Source: an uncultured Opitutia bacterium (GTDB lineage Bacteria > Verrucomicrobiota > Verrucomicrobiia > Opitutales > Opitutaceae). From it: a stretch of DNA of 49,699 nt. Made by a program: the position numbers and the translations under genes. Location of the stretch: contig CAIONS010000006.1 in NCBI GenBank assembly GCA_903859715.1, positions 1 through 49,699 of the forward strand. Reading direction: 5' to 3'. The notes under the pieces are model-generated. The model had not been told where the DNA came from. It did no database searches and worked only from the letters and a program-made list of their open reading frames with translations. This document shows, piece after piece, positions 17,821-26,672 of this stretch; positions within the stretch are counted from its first letter, which is position 1, and each line of letters starts with the position of its first letter.

Positions 17821-17849
17821 AGCGAGCCTCTTTCGGGGCTCGCTTTTTT
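17821..17849 (+). terminator. Intrinsic terminator after rplS
   Basis: A perfect 8-bp stem, AGCGAGCC (17821-17828) with GGCTCGCT (17837-17844), and an 8-base loop are followed by TTTTT (17845-17849). It closes the rpsP-trmD-rplS operon and insulates transketolase. Confidence 0.9.
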
Positions 17850-17925
17850 ATGGCCGAAATTCTGCGTCCCCGGCTGGCGGTCCCGGCGTAGTCCTAACCA
17901 TCTAACCGGTTCGCCCCATTTTCCC

Positions 17926-19917
17926 ATGACCCTCCAGACTCCTCTTCTTGCCCAAGCCGCCGCCCAAGCCCGCGGTCTCGCCATCGATGCCGTGCACCAA
18001 TGCAACTCCGGTCACCTCGGCCTGCCGTTGGGCTGCGCCGAGATCGGCGCCGTGCTCTATGGCCACGCCCTCGTGCACAATCCCGACGAGCCGCGCTGGC
18101 TGAACCGCGATCGCTTCGTGCTCTCCGCCGGCCACGGCTCGATGTTCCTCTACAGCTGGCTGCACCTGAGCGGCTATGCGCTGACGCTGGAGGATCTCAA
18201 AAATTTCCGCGTGTTGCACAGCAAGACGCCCGGCCATCCCGAGTTTCACGAGACGCCCGGGGTGGAAGCGACCACGGGCCCGCTCGGGCAGGGCATCGGC
18301 AACTCGGTCGGCCTGGCGATGGCCGGCCAGATGGCGGCGGCGCGCTTCAACGCGCCCGGCCATGAAATTTTCGACTACCACGTGATCTGCCTCGCGGGCG
18401 ATGGCTGCATGCAGGAAGGCGTCGCGATGGAGGCGGTCGAGTTCGCCGGCCACCAGGGCCTCGACAACCTCATCCTGATTTACGACTCGAACGACGTGAC
18501 GCTGGACGCGATGGCCAGCAAGACGCAGAGCGAAAACACCGCCGCGCGTTTCAAGGCGATCGAGTGGGATGTGCAGACGCTGACCGACGGCAGCGACATG
18601 CCGGCGATCCTCAAGGCCATCAACAAGGCCAAGAAGGCCAAGAGCGGGAAGCCGCAGCTCATCATTGCGCGGACTCTCATCGGCAAGGGCATTCCCGAGG
18701 TGCAGGGCACCCCGAAGGCCCACGGTGAAGGCGGCGCAAAGTTCTCCGATACCGCCCGCGCCGGTCTCGGTCTGCCGGCCGACCAGCATTTTTATGTGAG
18801 CGAACCGGTCCGCGAGTATTTCGCCGGCCACAAGAAGCGGCTCAAGCGCAGCTACGCCAAGTGGAAGAAAGCCTTCGCCGCCTGGCGCGAGGCGCATCCC
18901 GACAAGGCCGCGCTCCTCGACAGTGCCAGCCACACGCCGAGTGCGGCGCATCTGTTGGAAAAGATGCCGCTGTTCCCCGCCGACGCCAAGCTGGCCACGC
19001 GCGCCGCGGGCCGGGACGTGCTGCAACCCATCGCAGCCGAGCTGCCGCTGCTGATTACGGGCAGCGCCGATCTCAACGGCTCCACGTTGAACGTCATCGC
19101 GACCGACAAGGATTTCGACAAGACCAACCGCGCGGGCCGCAACATCCGTTACGGCATCCGCGAGCACGGCATGGCGGCGATCAACAATGGCGTGGCTTAC
19201 GACGGGCTGTTCCGTCCGTCGTGCGCGACGTTCCTGGTCTTCGCCGATTACTCGCGTCCCTCGATGCGCATCGCCGCGCTGGCCAAGCTGCCCGTGGTCT
19301 ATATCTACACGCACGATTCCGTCGGAGTGGGGGAGGACGGTCCGACGCATGAGCCCGTCGAGACGGTATCGGCGCTGCGGCTGATCCCGAATTTTGAAGT
19401 GATCCGCCCGGCGGATCCCGAGGAAACGGCTGGCGCTTTTGCAGCCGCCTTGGAACGGACCGACGGACCGACACTGCTGGCGCTCAGCCGTCAGGCGGTG
19501 CCGATGCTGAATGACTGTCCGCCGCACGAGCGGCGGGCCGGAGTGCTTAAGGGCGGCTATATTCTGATTCAAGAGACTGCGCCGCTCACACACATCCTGC
19601 TCGCGACCGGCAGTGAAGTGCAGTGGGCCGTTGCGGCGGCCAAGACCCTCGGAGCCGGCACCCGCGTTGTCTCGATGCCTTCCTTCCTCCGGTTTGACCG
19701 TCAGCCGGCCGCTTATCGCGAGACCATTCTACCCGCTTCGTGCCTGAAACGCGTGGCCATCGAAGCCGGCGTGACCGGCCTGTGGTACAAATATGTCGGC
19801 TTGCAGGGCCGTGTGGTAGGCATCGACCGCTTCGGCCTGAGTGCGCCGGGGAACATCGTCATGAAGGAACTCGGCATCACGGCCGAGGCCGTGGTCGCGG
19901 CGGCGCACAGTCTCTAA
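17926..19917 (+). CDS. tkt: Transketolase
   Basis: Transketolase moves two-carbon ketol units between sugar phosphates in the non-oxidative pentose phosphate pathway, using thiamine diphosphate and a divalent metal. From ATG 17926 the product is 663 residues, the standard length; the open frame upstream to 17476 overlaps rplS and the terminator. Visible blocks are [55 protein letters not shown] and the thiamine motif from GDGCMQEG to YDSN. The pyrimidine domain shows [18 protein letters not shown] and [19 protein letters not shown]. The C-terminal domain ends normally ([15 protein letters not shown]). It appears monocistronic. Confidence 0.97.
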   Translation: MTLQTPLLAQAAAQARGLAIDAVHQCNSGHLGLPLGCAEIGAVLYGHALVHNPDEPRWLNRDRFVLSAGHGSMFLYSWLHLSGYALTLEDLKNFRVLHSKTPGHPEFHETPGVEATTGPLGQGIGNSVGLAMAGQMAAARFNAPGHEIFDYHVICLAGDGCMQEGVAMEAVEFAGHQGLDNLILIYDSNDVTLDAMASKTQSENTAARFKAIEWDVQTLTDGSDMPAILKAINKAKKAKSGKPQLIIARTLIGKGIPEVQGTPKAHGEGGAKFSDTARAGLGLPADQHFYVSEPVREYFAGHKKRLKRSYAKWKKAFAAWREAHPDKAALLDSASHTPSAAHLLEKMPLFPADAKLATRAAGRDVLQPIAAELPLLITGSADLNGSTLNVIATDKDFDKTNRAGRNIRYGIREHGMAAINNGVAYDGLFRPSCATFLVFADYSRPSMRIAALAKLPVVYIYTHDSVGVGEDGPTHEPVETVSALRLIPNFEVIRPADPEETAGAFAAALERTDGPTLLALSRQAVPMLNDCPPHERRAGVLKGGYILIQETAPLTHILLATGSEVQWAVAAAKTLGAGTRVVSMPSFLRFDRQPAAYRETILPASCLKRVAIEAGVTGLWYKYVGLQGRVVGIDRFGLSAPGNIVMKELGITAEAVVAAAHSL

Positions 19918-20082
19918 GATCGCGCAAATTTAGGGTAGTATTCACTCCTCCCGTCTTCGCCAAGTGCTAGGGTGGGCAAGCTGGATGAGCTGCGGCTGGC
20001 TGTCCCCATTAGAAACGATGGGAGCAGCGGTCGTTGGCCATTAGCTTTCCAGTGAAATTTAAGTGACGCTCAGGCTTTCGCT

Positions 20083-20112
20083 TGTATTTATGGTTAGCCG
20101 CCTAACTATAAA
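20083..20112 (+). promoter_or_regulatory. Predicted promoter with MarR-type palindromic operator
   Basis: A 26-bp near-palindrome spans 20087-20112: left arm TTTATGGTTAG, spacer CCGC, right arm CTAACTATAAA, one mismatch between arms. It lies between, and overlaps, a possible -35 (TTGTAT, 20083-20088) and -10 (TATAAA, 20107-20112) spaced 18 bases. This is the usual place for a repressor site, and the AT-rich patch stands out from its surroundings. The marR start is 25 bases downstream. The likely ligand protein is the encoded MarR (autorepression), which is inference. Confidence 0.65.
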
Positions 20113-20136
20113 TTTCCTGATCGCTGGATTACCTGT

Positions 20137-20700
20137 ATGACCATGCCGCTGTTAATGCTCAAAAACCTTCCGCGCTACGAGTGCTTGCTCGAGGCGGCGA
20201 AAGAGTTTCCCGACCTTGATCCGTCGGCCTGCGAGGCATTTTTGCATCTGCTGCACACCGGTGATGAGTGCTTCCGGGCGGTGGAATCGCAGCTGGCCCG
20301 GCATAATATTTCACAGGGCCGGTTTGGCGTCCTGATGAGTCTCCTGAATAATTGCCGCAACGATGATGGACAGGCGGCGCTCAGCCCGGCGGGACTGGCG
20401 GATCGCACCGGGGTCACGCGCGCGACAATGACCGGCCTGATCGACACGCTCGAACGCGATGGCCTGGTCACCCGGGCCCACGACACGGAAGACCGCCGCA
20501 TGATGGTGGTCGGTCTCACGCTGCGGGGCCGCGAGCTCCTGCATGAAATTCTGCCGGATCACTTCAAGCGCATGGCCATGCTGATGCAGTCCCTCGACGA
20601 GGCCGAGCGCAAAACCCTTGTTCAGTTGCTCAATAAAATCACCACGCAGGCGGCCGCCATGGCTCCGGCGGTGGCTTCCTCTTTCCCGGCGGCGGTTTAA
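20137..20700 (+). CDS. MarR-family transcriptional regulator
   Basis: The 187-residue protein has the MarR winged-helix layout. An N-terminal dimerisation helix region (to about 65) is followed by the helix-turn-helix SPAGLADRTGVTRATMTGLI (about 88-107). The wing is LERDGLVTRAHDTEDRRMMV, with the conserved D-x-R. C-terminal dimer helices complete the fold. It is the first gene of a plus-strand operon encoding an RND efflux system, and its promoter contains a matching palindrome. It most likely represses the operon until a small-molecule ligand binds. An extra 40 or so N-terminal residues before the fold are typical of this efflux-linked group; Met3 or Met7 could be the true start. The ligand cannot be read from sequence. 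Confidence 0.93.
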   Translation: MTMPLLMLKNLPRYECLLEAAKEFPDLDPSACEAFLHLLHTGDECFRAVESQLARHNISQGRFGVLMSLLNNCRNDDGQAALSPAGLADRTGVTRATMTGLIDTLERDGLVTRAHDTEDRRMMVVGLTLRGRELLHEILPDHFKRMAMLMQSLDEAERKTLVQLLNKITTQAAAMAPAVASSFPAAV

Positions 20701-20742
20701 CCCGGCGCTTTTCCCGTCCCTTATTTTTTATCACTGACTAAC

Positions 20743-21882
20743 ATGTTCAAAAAAATCACTACCTTCGCCCTCACTGTGGTCGGCATCATTATTGTCGTCG
20801 GCGCACTCGTCGGCACGAAGCTCAACCAGTTCTCCACGATGGGTGCCGCCGGGGCCGCGATGGTCATCCCGCCCGAGACTGTCACTGCGGCCACGGCCCG
20901 CGATGACAGCTGGGAGACCAGCATCACGGCCACCGGAACCATCACGGCAGTGCAAGGCGTCACGGTTTCCGCCGAAATGGCGGGAAAGGTCGTGAAAATC
21001 GCCTTCGAGTCCGGGTCCACCGTGCAGGCCGGCGATCTGCTGGTCCAGATCGACACATCCGTCGAGGAAGCCCAGCTGCGTGCAGCCGACGCGGCTTCGG
21101 CCCTCGCCAAGCTCAATCTCGTCCGCGCCCACACCCTGCGTGAGAACAACACGAACTCGCAGGCCGATCTCGATGGCGCCGACGCCCAGGCCAAGCAGGC
21201 CGAGGCCCAGGCGGAAAATATCCGCGCGGTGATCGCGAAGAAGACCATCCGGGCCCCGTTTGCCGGGCGTCTCGGGCTGCGTCTCGTCAACCTCGGCCAG
21301 ATTCTCAAGGAAGGCGACGGCATCGTCTCGCTGCAGACTCTGGACCCGATTTATGCCGATTTCTCCCTGCCCCAGCAGCGCCTGGCAGTGCTTAACGCGG
21401 GTGTCGTGGTGCGCGTGACGAGCGACGCTGCGCCGGGTGCGACTTTCGAGGGCAAGATCAATGCGGTGAACCCCGACGTCGATCCGGTCACGCGCAATGT
21501 CCGCCTGCAGGCTCTCCTGACCAACGCCGGCGAAAAACTCCGCCCTGGCATGTTTGCCACGATCACCGTTGTACTGCCCACCAAGGAGAACGTGCGGGTG
21601 ATTCCGTCATCCGCCGTGCTCTATGCGCCCTATGGCGATTCGGTTTTCGTGATCGACGAGAAGAAGAACGAAAAGACCGGCCAGACGGAGAAGATCCTGC
21701 GCCAGCAGTTTGTCCGGCTCGGCACGGCCCGCGGTGATTTCGTCGCCGTCGTCTCCGGCCTGAAGGAAGGCGAATCCATCGTGACCTCCGGCGTCTTCAA
21801 GCTTCGTCCCGGCGAGGCCGTCGTGATCGACAACGCGCTGGCGCCCGATGCCCAGCTGGCCCCGAAACCCAACGATACCTGA
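20743..21882 (+). CDS. RND efflux periplasmic adaptor (HlyD/MdtA family)
   Basis: The 379-residue membrane fusion protein bridges the inner-membrane pump and the outer-membrane channel. An N-terminal membrane anchor (TFALTVVGIIIVVGALVG) has no lipobox cysteine. Next come the first lipoyl half (GTITAVQGVTVSAEMAGKVV, then FESGSTVQAGDLLVQID), a short alpha-hairpin (about 105-165) and the second lipoyl half (KKTIRAPFAGRLGLRLVNLG). The beta-barrel domain contains RPGMFATITVVLP, followed by a membrane-proximal domain (VPSSAV-type IPSSAVLYAPYGDSVFVI). The hairpin is short, as in adaptors for MexF/OqxB-like pumps. It lies 42 bp after marR and 83 bp before the permease gene. Confidence 0.95.
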   Translation: MFKKITTFALTVVGIIIVVGALVGTKLNQFSTMGAAGAAMVIPPETVTAATARDDSWETSITATGTITAVQGVTVSAEMAGKVVKIAFESGSTVQAGDLLVQIDTSVEEAQLRAADAASALAKLNLVRAHTLRENNTNSQADLDGADAQAKQAEAQAENIRAVIAKKTIRAPFAGRLGLRLVNLGQILKEGDGIVSLQTLDPIYADFSLPQQRLAVLNAGVVVRVTSDAAPGATFEGKINAVNPDVDPVTRNVRLQALLTNAGEKLRPGMFATITVVLPTKENVRVIPSSAVLYAPYGDSVFVIDEKKNEKTGQTEKILRQQFVRLGTARGDFVAVVSGLKEGESIVTSGVFKLRPGEAVVIDNALAPDAQLAPKPNDT

Positions 21883-21965
21883 GTCCTTAAGCCGGGCCCA
21901 GATGGGCTCGGCGGCTGAATTCCGCTCCTGTTTTACCTTTTCGCTCCCGGCAACCGCCCAGCCAC

Positions 21966-24900
21966 ATGAATTCCTTTACCGACATCTTCATCCGCCGCCC
22001 GGTTCTCGCCATCGTGGTGAGCACGGTGATCATCATCGCCGGCCTCTCGGCCTACCGCTCGCTGTCTACGCGGCAGTACCCGCGCAGCGACAACGCCTCC
22101 GTCACCATTTCCACGGTTTACGTCGGCGCGAGCGCCGAACTGGTGCGCGGCTTCGTCACCACTCCCCTTGAGCAGGCCATCTCCGCGGCCGACGGCATCG
22201 ACTACATCGAGTCCAAGAGCCTGCAGGGCTACTCGCTCATCAACGTCCGCCTCAAGCTGAACTACGATCCGATCAAGGCGCTTGCCGAAATCAGCGCGAA
22301 GGTGAACCAAGTCCGCAATGATCTCCCGCCCGAGGCCGAGGTGCCGGCGATCGATGTGCAGTCCGCCGACAGCCAGTTCGCGGCGGCGTACCTGAGTTTC
22401 GCCTCCACCATCCTTTCGCAGAACGAAATCACCGACTATCTCGTCCGGGTCGTGCAGCCGCGCCTCGCCGCGGTCGCGGGCGTGCAGCGCGCCGACATCA
22501 TCGGCGCCCGCACCTTTGCGATGCGCGTCTGGCTCAAGCCCGACCGCATGGCGGCCTTCAACATCAGCCCGGCCCAGGTCCGCGCCGCACTGGCGGCCAA
22601 TAATTACCTCGCCGCGGTGGGCTCGACCAAGGGCTCCCTGGTCCAGGTCAATCTTACGGCTGACACCGACCTGCACTCGGTCGGTGAATTCAAGCGGCTG
22701 GTCATCCGCCAGCAGAACGACACGACGGTGCGCCTTGAGGACATCGCGGATATCGCCCTCGGCTCCGAGGATTACGACACCGAGGTCCATATGAGCGGCC
22801 AGACCGCCGTCTTCGTCGGTATTTATCCGCTGCCCAACGCCAACACGATCGATGTCGTGCAGCGCGTGCGCATCGAACTCGAGGCCATCAAGAAGGGCCT
22901 GCCCAACGGGCTTTCGGCCCAGATCGGCTACGATGCCTCGGAGTACATCAGCGATGCCATCCATGAAGTCTTCCACACCTTGATCGACACCTTGGTGATC
23001 GTGATGATCGTCATCTTTCTGTTCCTCGGTTCCTGGCGGTCCGTGATCGTGCCCATCTGCGCCATCCCGGTGTCGTTGATCGGTGCGTTGTTTCTCATGC
23101 AGCTCTTCGGGTTTACCATCAACCTGCTCACGCTGCTGGCCATCGTGCTCTCGGTCGGGTTGGTGGTCGATGACGCCATTGTCGTGGTGGAAAACGTGGA
23201 GCGTCACCTGCGCGAGGGCCGCACGCCGCTGGACGCGGCGCTGATCGGCGCCCGTGAACTGCTCGGACCCGTCATCGCGATGACGATCACGCTCGCGGCG
23301 GTCTATGCCCCGATCGGCCTGCAGGGCGGCCTGACCGGGACACTGTTCCGCGAATTCGCCCTCACGCTCGCCGGCGCCGTGACCATTTCCGGCATCGTGG
23401 CGCTCACGCTTTCCCCGATGATGTCCGCCAAGCTGCTCCGCAGCGCTGCGGATGAGGAGAAGGGTTTCGCCGGCTGGGTGAATCATCGCTTTGACCGGCT
23501 CCGGCTGGCCTACGGCCGGGTTTTGGCCAGCACGCTCAACGCCCGCCCGGCGGTTTACGCGGTCTGGATCGTGTTCAGTCTGCTCCCCATCCTGATGTAT
23601 CAGTTTTCCCCGAAGGAACTCGCCCCGTCCGAGGACCAGGGCGTGATCTTCGGCATCATCAACGCCCCGTCGAACATTTCGCCCGATCAGAAGGGCATCT
23701 TCGGCCACGCAGCAGAGCAGGCTTTTCTCAGTGTGCCTGAGGTCGACCTTACCTTCCAGATCCTGCTGCCGCCTTCGCAGGGCGCGGCCCTGGGTGCGGA
23801 CGGCTTCAGCGGCATGGTCGTGAAGCCGTGGAATCAGCGCCACCGCACCGTGGGCCAGATCCTGCCCGAAGTGCAGGGCAAGCTCTCGCAGGTTCCCGGG
23901 CTGCAGGTGTTCGCGACGACGCCCTCGGCCCTGCCGGGTGGCAGCAATTTCCCGGTGGAGTTTATCATCGCCTCGACGGCGGAGCCCAAGCAGCTGCTTG
24001 AATTCGCGCAGAAGATCCAGATGCGGGCGGCGAAGAGCGGCATGTTTTTCTTCCCGCCGCTGATCGACCTCAAGATCGACCAGCCGCAGGCGGAGCTCGT
24101 GATCGACCGCGAAAAGACCGCCACGCTCGGCCTGAATCTCACGCAGGTGGGCGGCGATCTCGCCGCCGCGCTGGGCGGCAATTACGTCAACCGCTTCAAC
24201 ATCGACGGGCGCAGCTACAAGGTCATCCCGCAGCTCAAGCGCGAGCAGCGGCTCAACCCCGAGCAGCTTCGGGATATTTATGTCTCCGGCCCGAACGGCC
24301 AGCTCGTGCCGCTCAGCACGGTGGCGACCATCAAGAACGAAACCGTGCCGCGCTCGCTCAACCGCTTCCAGCAGCTCAACTCCGTCAAGCTCTCCGGCGT
24401 CACCAGCCGCACGCTGGATCAGGCCCTGAAGGCACTCGAGGACGCGGCGCATGAAATTCTCCCGCCGGGCTATTCCATCGACTACACTGGCGAGTCGCGC
24501 CAGCTCCGCCAGGAGGGCAACAAGTTCCTGCCCGCCCTCATGATGGCGATCGTCCTGATCTTCCTGGCGCTCGCAGTGCAGTTCAATTCGTTCCGCGACC
24601 CGCTCGTGATTCTCCTCGGCTCGGTGCCGCTCGCGATGTTTGGCGCCCTTATCTTCACCGTGCTGAAAATGCCCAATCCCAACATACCCTATTGGACGAA
24701 CGGTTGGACGACCACGATGAACATCTATGCGCAGGTCGGTCTGGTCACGCTGGTCGGCCTAGTGGCGAAGAACGGCATCCTGATCGTGGAGTTTGCCAAC
24801 AAGCTCCAGGAGTCCGGCAAGAGCAAGATGGAGGCGATCCACGAGGCCGCCATGACCCGCCTGCGGCCGATCCTGATGACGTCGGTCGCCACGGTGGCCG

Positions 24901-25112
24901 GCCACTTTCCGCTGACCTTGGTGACGGGCGCCGGCGCCGCCGCGCGTAACTCGATCGGCCTCGTGCTGGTCGGCGGCATGACCATTGGCACGATCTTCAC
25001 GCTCTTCGTCGTGCCTTCCCTCTATATCCTCATGGCCAAGGATCACACCAAGGATCGGTCGCGCGAGACCGCCGATGCCTCCGATCTCACCCCGGCCCCC
25101 GTGGCCAAATAA
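21966..25112 (+). CDS. RND multidrug efflux permease (AcrB/HAE1 type)
   Basis: This is the inner-membrane proton/drug antiporter of the tripartite pump. At 1048 residues it matches AcrB-class length. It begins FTDIFIRRPVLAIVVS, the classic start. TM4 carries the proton-relay aspartates, Asp402 and Asp403, in VGLVVDDAIVVVENVERH, and TM10 the partner lysine, Lys935, in GLVAKNGILIVEFANKL. Two large periplasmic loops follow TM1 and TM7, and the C-terminal half repeats the N-terminal topology. These features indicate a hydrophobic/amphiphilic efflux pump rather than a heavy-metal exporter. It is 9 bp upstream of the tolC-like gene. No disruption is seen; the substrate range is unknown. Confidence 0.96.
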   Translation: MNSFTDIFIRRPVLAIVVSTVIIIAGLSAYRSLSTRQYPRSDNASVTISTVYVGASAELVRGFVTTPLEQAISAADGIDYIESKSLQGYSLINVRLKLNYDPIKALAEISAKVNQVRNDLPPEAEVPAIDVQSADSQFAAAYLSFASTILSQNEITDYLVRVVQPRLAAVAGVQRADIIGARTFAMRVWLKPDRMAAFNISPAQVRAALAANNYLAAVGSTKGSLVQVNLTADTDLHSVGEFKRLVIRQQNDTTVRLEDIADIALGSEDYDTEVHMSGQTAVFVGIYPLPNANTIDVVQRVRIELEAIKKGLPNGLSAQIGYDASEYISDAIHEVFHTLIDTLVIVMIVIFLFLGSWRSVIVPICAIPVSLIGALFLMQLFGFTINLLTLLAIVLSVGLVVDDAIVVVENVERHLREGRTPLDAALIGARELLGPVIAMTITLAAVYAPIGLQGGLTGTLFREFALTLAGAVTISGIVALTLSPMMSAKLLRSAADEEKGFAGWVNHRFDRLRLAYGRVLASTLNARPAVYAVWIVFSLLPILMYQFSPKELAPSEDQGVIFGIINAPSNISPDQKGIFGHAAEQAFLSVPEVDLTFQILLPPSQGAALGADGFSGMVVKPWNQRHRTVGQILPEVQGKLSQVPGLQVFATTPSALPGGSNFPVEFIIASTAEPKQLLEFAQKIQMRAAKSGMFFFPPLIDLKIDQPQAELVIDREKTATLGLNLTQVGGDLAAALGGNYVNRFNIDGRSYKVIPQLKREQRLNPEQLRDIYVSGPNGQLVPLSTVATIKNETVPRSLNRFQQLNSVKLSGVTSRTLDQALKALEDAAHEILPPGYSIDYTGESRQLRQEGNKFLPALMMAIVLIFLALAVQFNSFRDPLVILLGSVPLAMFGALIFTVLKMPNPNIPYWTNGWTTTMNIYAQVGLVTLVGLVAKNGILIVEFANKLQESGKSKMEAIHEAAMTRLRPILMTSVATVAGHFPLTLVTGAGAAARNSIGLVLVGGMTIGTIFTLFVVPSLYILMAKDHTKDRSRETADASDLTPAPVAK

Positions 25113-25121
25113 CCTGTCTTT

Positions 25122-26453
25122 ATGAAACCTGTTCGTTCCCTCCTCGTCGCAGCCGCGGCCTTTGTGCTGCTGGCGCCGACTTTCACCGCCCTCCGCGCCC
25201 AGCCGGCTCAGGCCGCGCCCGATCAGCTCGACCTCAAGGCCGCCATCGGCTTTGCCGTCGGCAACAACTTCGCGATCCGCCAGGCCCGCGAGCGGATCAA
25301 GCAGCAGGAAGGCATCGTGACCCAGGTAACGGCCCAGCAGCTGCCCACGGTCGCCGCCACCGGTTCCTACCAGCGCAACAGCACGGAGATCTCGCAGACC
25401 TATCCCCAGAGTGACCGTTACTGGACCGTCAGTGTGATTGCGACGCAGACGCTCTACGCCGGCGGCGGAGTACGCTCGTCGATCAGGAGTTCGGATCTCG
25501 CCCGCGAAGCGGCTTTGCTCGATCTCAAGTCCGTGGTCAACGACGCCCTGCTGTCCGTGCGCACGGCATTCTACAGTGTGCTGCTCGACCGGGAGAAAAT
25601 CACCGTGCAGGAAAAAAACGTCGAGCTGCTCCAGCAGCAGCTAAAGGATGTGTCCAACCGGTTCGACGCCGGCACCGTTTCCTCCTTCGAGAAGCTCCGC
25701 GCCGAGGTCGCCCTGGCCAACGCCAAGACCCCGCTCATCACCGCCCGCAACGACTACCGGCTCGCGCTCGAGTCGCTGCGCCAGGCCCTGGGACTCACCG
25801 GTGCCGGCGCCCAAAGCAAGCCCCTTGATGTCGTCGGCAGCCTCGATTATACTCCCGTTGAATTCGACCTCGCGGCGGCCTTCGGATCGGCCAAGGCCAA
25901 TCTGCCCGCTCTGCAGCGCCTCGACAAACTCGCCAAGTCCAATGAGGAGTCCGTGACCACGGCCCGTTCCGGTTATCTTCCGACGGTCGCGGCCTATGGC
26001 GGCTGGGGCCTGGCCAAGGGCCTGACGGACTCGTTCGACGATTCGTTCCAGGGCTGGGAAGTTGGCGTCAAGTCACAGTGGAACATCTTCGACGGCCGCG
26101 CCACCGCCGGCAAAGTCAGCCAGGCCCGCTCTGTGCTCCAGCAGTCGCGCCTTTCGTTCGACGAGGCGGAGTTGTCCGCGGAAGTCGCCGTGCGCCGTGC
26201 CTATTCGTCCTGGCAGGAAGCCACCGAACTGGCCGACGCCTCCAAGAAGGTGACCGGACAGGCCGAGGAGGCCGTCCGTCTGGCGAACGCCCGCTACAGT
26301 GCCGGCACCAGCACGCAGCTGGATGTGCTGCAGGCGCAGGTGGACCTCACCACGGCCCGCACGAACGAGCTGCAGGCCTACTATACCTACGTTGTCGCCG
26401 TCGCCACGCTCCGCAATGCCATGGGGCTCAGCGACGAGCTGGTCGTGGAGTAA
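25122..26453 (+). CDS. TolC-family outer membrane efflux protein
   Basis: The 443-residue protein forms the outer-membrane exit duct of the pump. A signal peptide (SLLVAAAAFVLLAPTFTALRA, cleaved near 27) precedes two outer-membrane-efflux repeats. Each shows the family helix pattern, for example FAVGNNFAIRQARERIKQQEG early and ARYSAGTSTQLDVLQAQVDL late, the latter a hallmark of TolC-like proteins. Beta-strand entries such as TVSVIATQTLYAGG and VGVKSQWNIFDG occur at matching places in the two halves. It starts 9 bp after the permease stop and ends the operon; a palindromic repeat follows. There is no N-terminal lipobox, so it is TolC-like rather than OprM-like in anchoring. Confidence 0.95.
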   Translation: MKPVRSLLVAAAAFVLLAPTFTALRAQPAQAAPDQLDLKAAIGFAVGNNFAIRQARERIKQQEGIVTQVTAQQLPTVAATGSYQRNSTEISQTYPQSDRYWTVSVIATQTLYAGGGVRSSIRSSDLAREAALLDLKSVVNDALLSVRTAFYSVLLDREKITVQEKNVELLQQQLKDVSNRFDAGTVSSFEKLRAEVALANAKTPLITARNDYRLALESLRQALGLTGAGAQSKPLDVVGSLDYTPVEFDLAAAFGSAKANLPALQRLDKLAKSNEESVTTARSGYLPTVAAYGGWGLAKGLTDSFDDSFQGWEVGVKSQWNIFDGRATAGKVSQARSVLQQSRLSFDEAELSAEVAVRRAYSSWQEATELADASKKVTGQAEEAVRLANARYSAGTSTQLDVLQAQVDLTTARTNELQAYYTYVVAVATLRNAMGLSDELVVE

Positions 26454-26469
26454 CGAGTCCGGGATTGCT

Positions 26470-26575
26470 GTAGGGCGGGGTCGCCGACCCCGCCTTTCCG
26501 CGCAGGCAGGGTAGGGCGAATCCTCCGGATGAGCCGTCCGCGAAAACCCGGCGGAGTCAGCGACCCCGCCCTATA
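26470..26575. repeat. Composite palindrome (GTAGGGCGGGG family) with internal GGGCGAAT(C/T)CTCCGGATGAG module
   Basis: The left arm 26470-26494 (GTAGGGCGGGGTCGCCGACC...) and right arm (to CCCCGCCCTAT at 26575) are complementary. Between them lies a second module, 26511-26540, reading GTAGGGCGAATCCTCCGGAT and onward. A close copy of that inner module stands alone at 32151-32176. It follows the efflux operon and may serve as its terminator. Nested construction suggests one repeat inserted into another. Confidence 0.8.
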
Positions 26576-26672
26576 ATCGGGCAGGCTCCGCCACCACCGC
26601 GCCGGCGAATTTTCCTGATTTCTCACCACGGGCTCGCAACTTGGGAAACTCTGGGGTGTCCTTTCCTCGCGC

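Noticed and set aside
17476-17925. N-terminal extension of transketolase
   Set aside because: It overlaps rplS out of frame and crosses a strong terminator; the family start is at 17926.
21933-24452. Minus-strand open frame (839 codons) opposite the RND permease
   Set aside because: High-GC antisense frame rich in His/Arg/Glu with no domain; the plus-strand permease carries all proton-relay residues.
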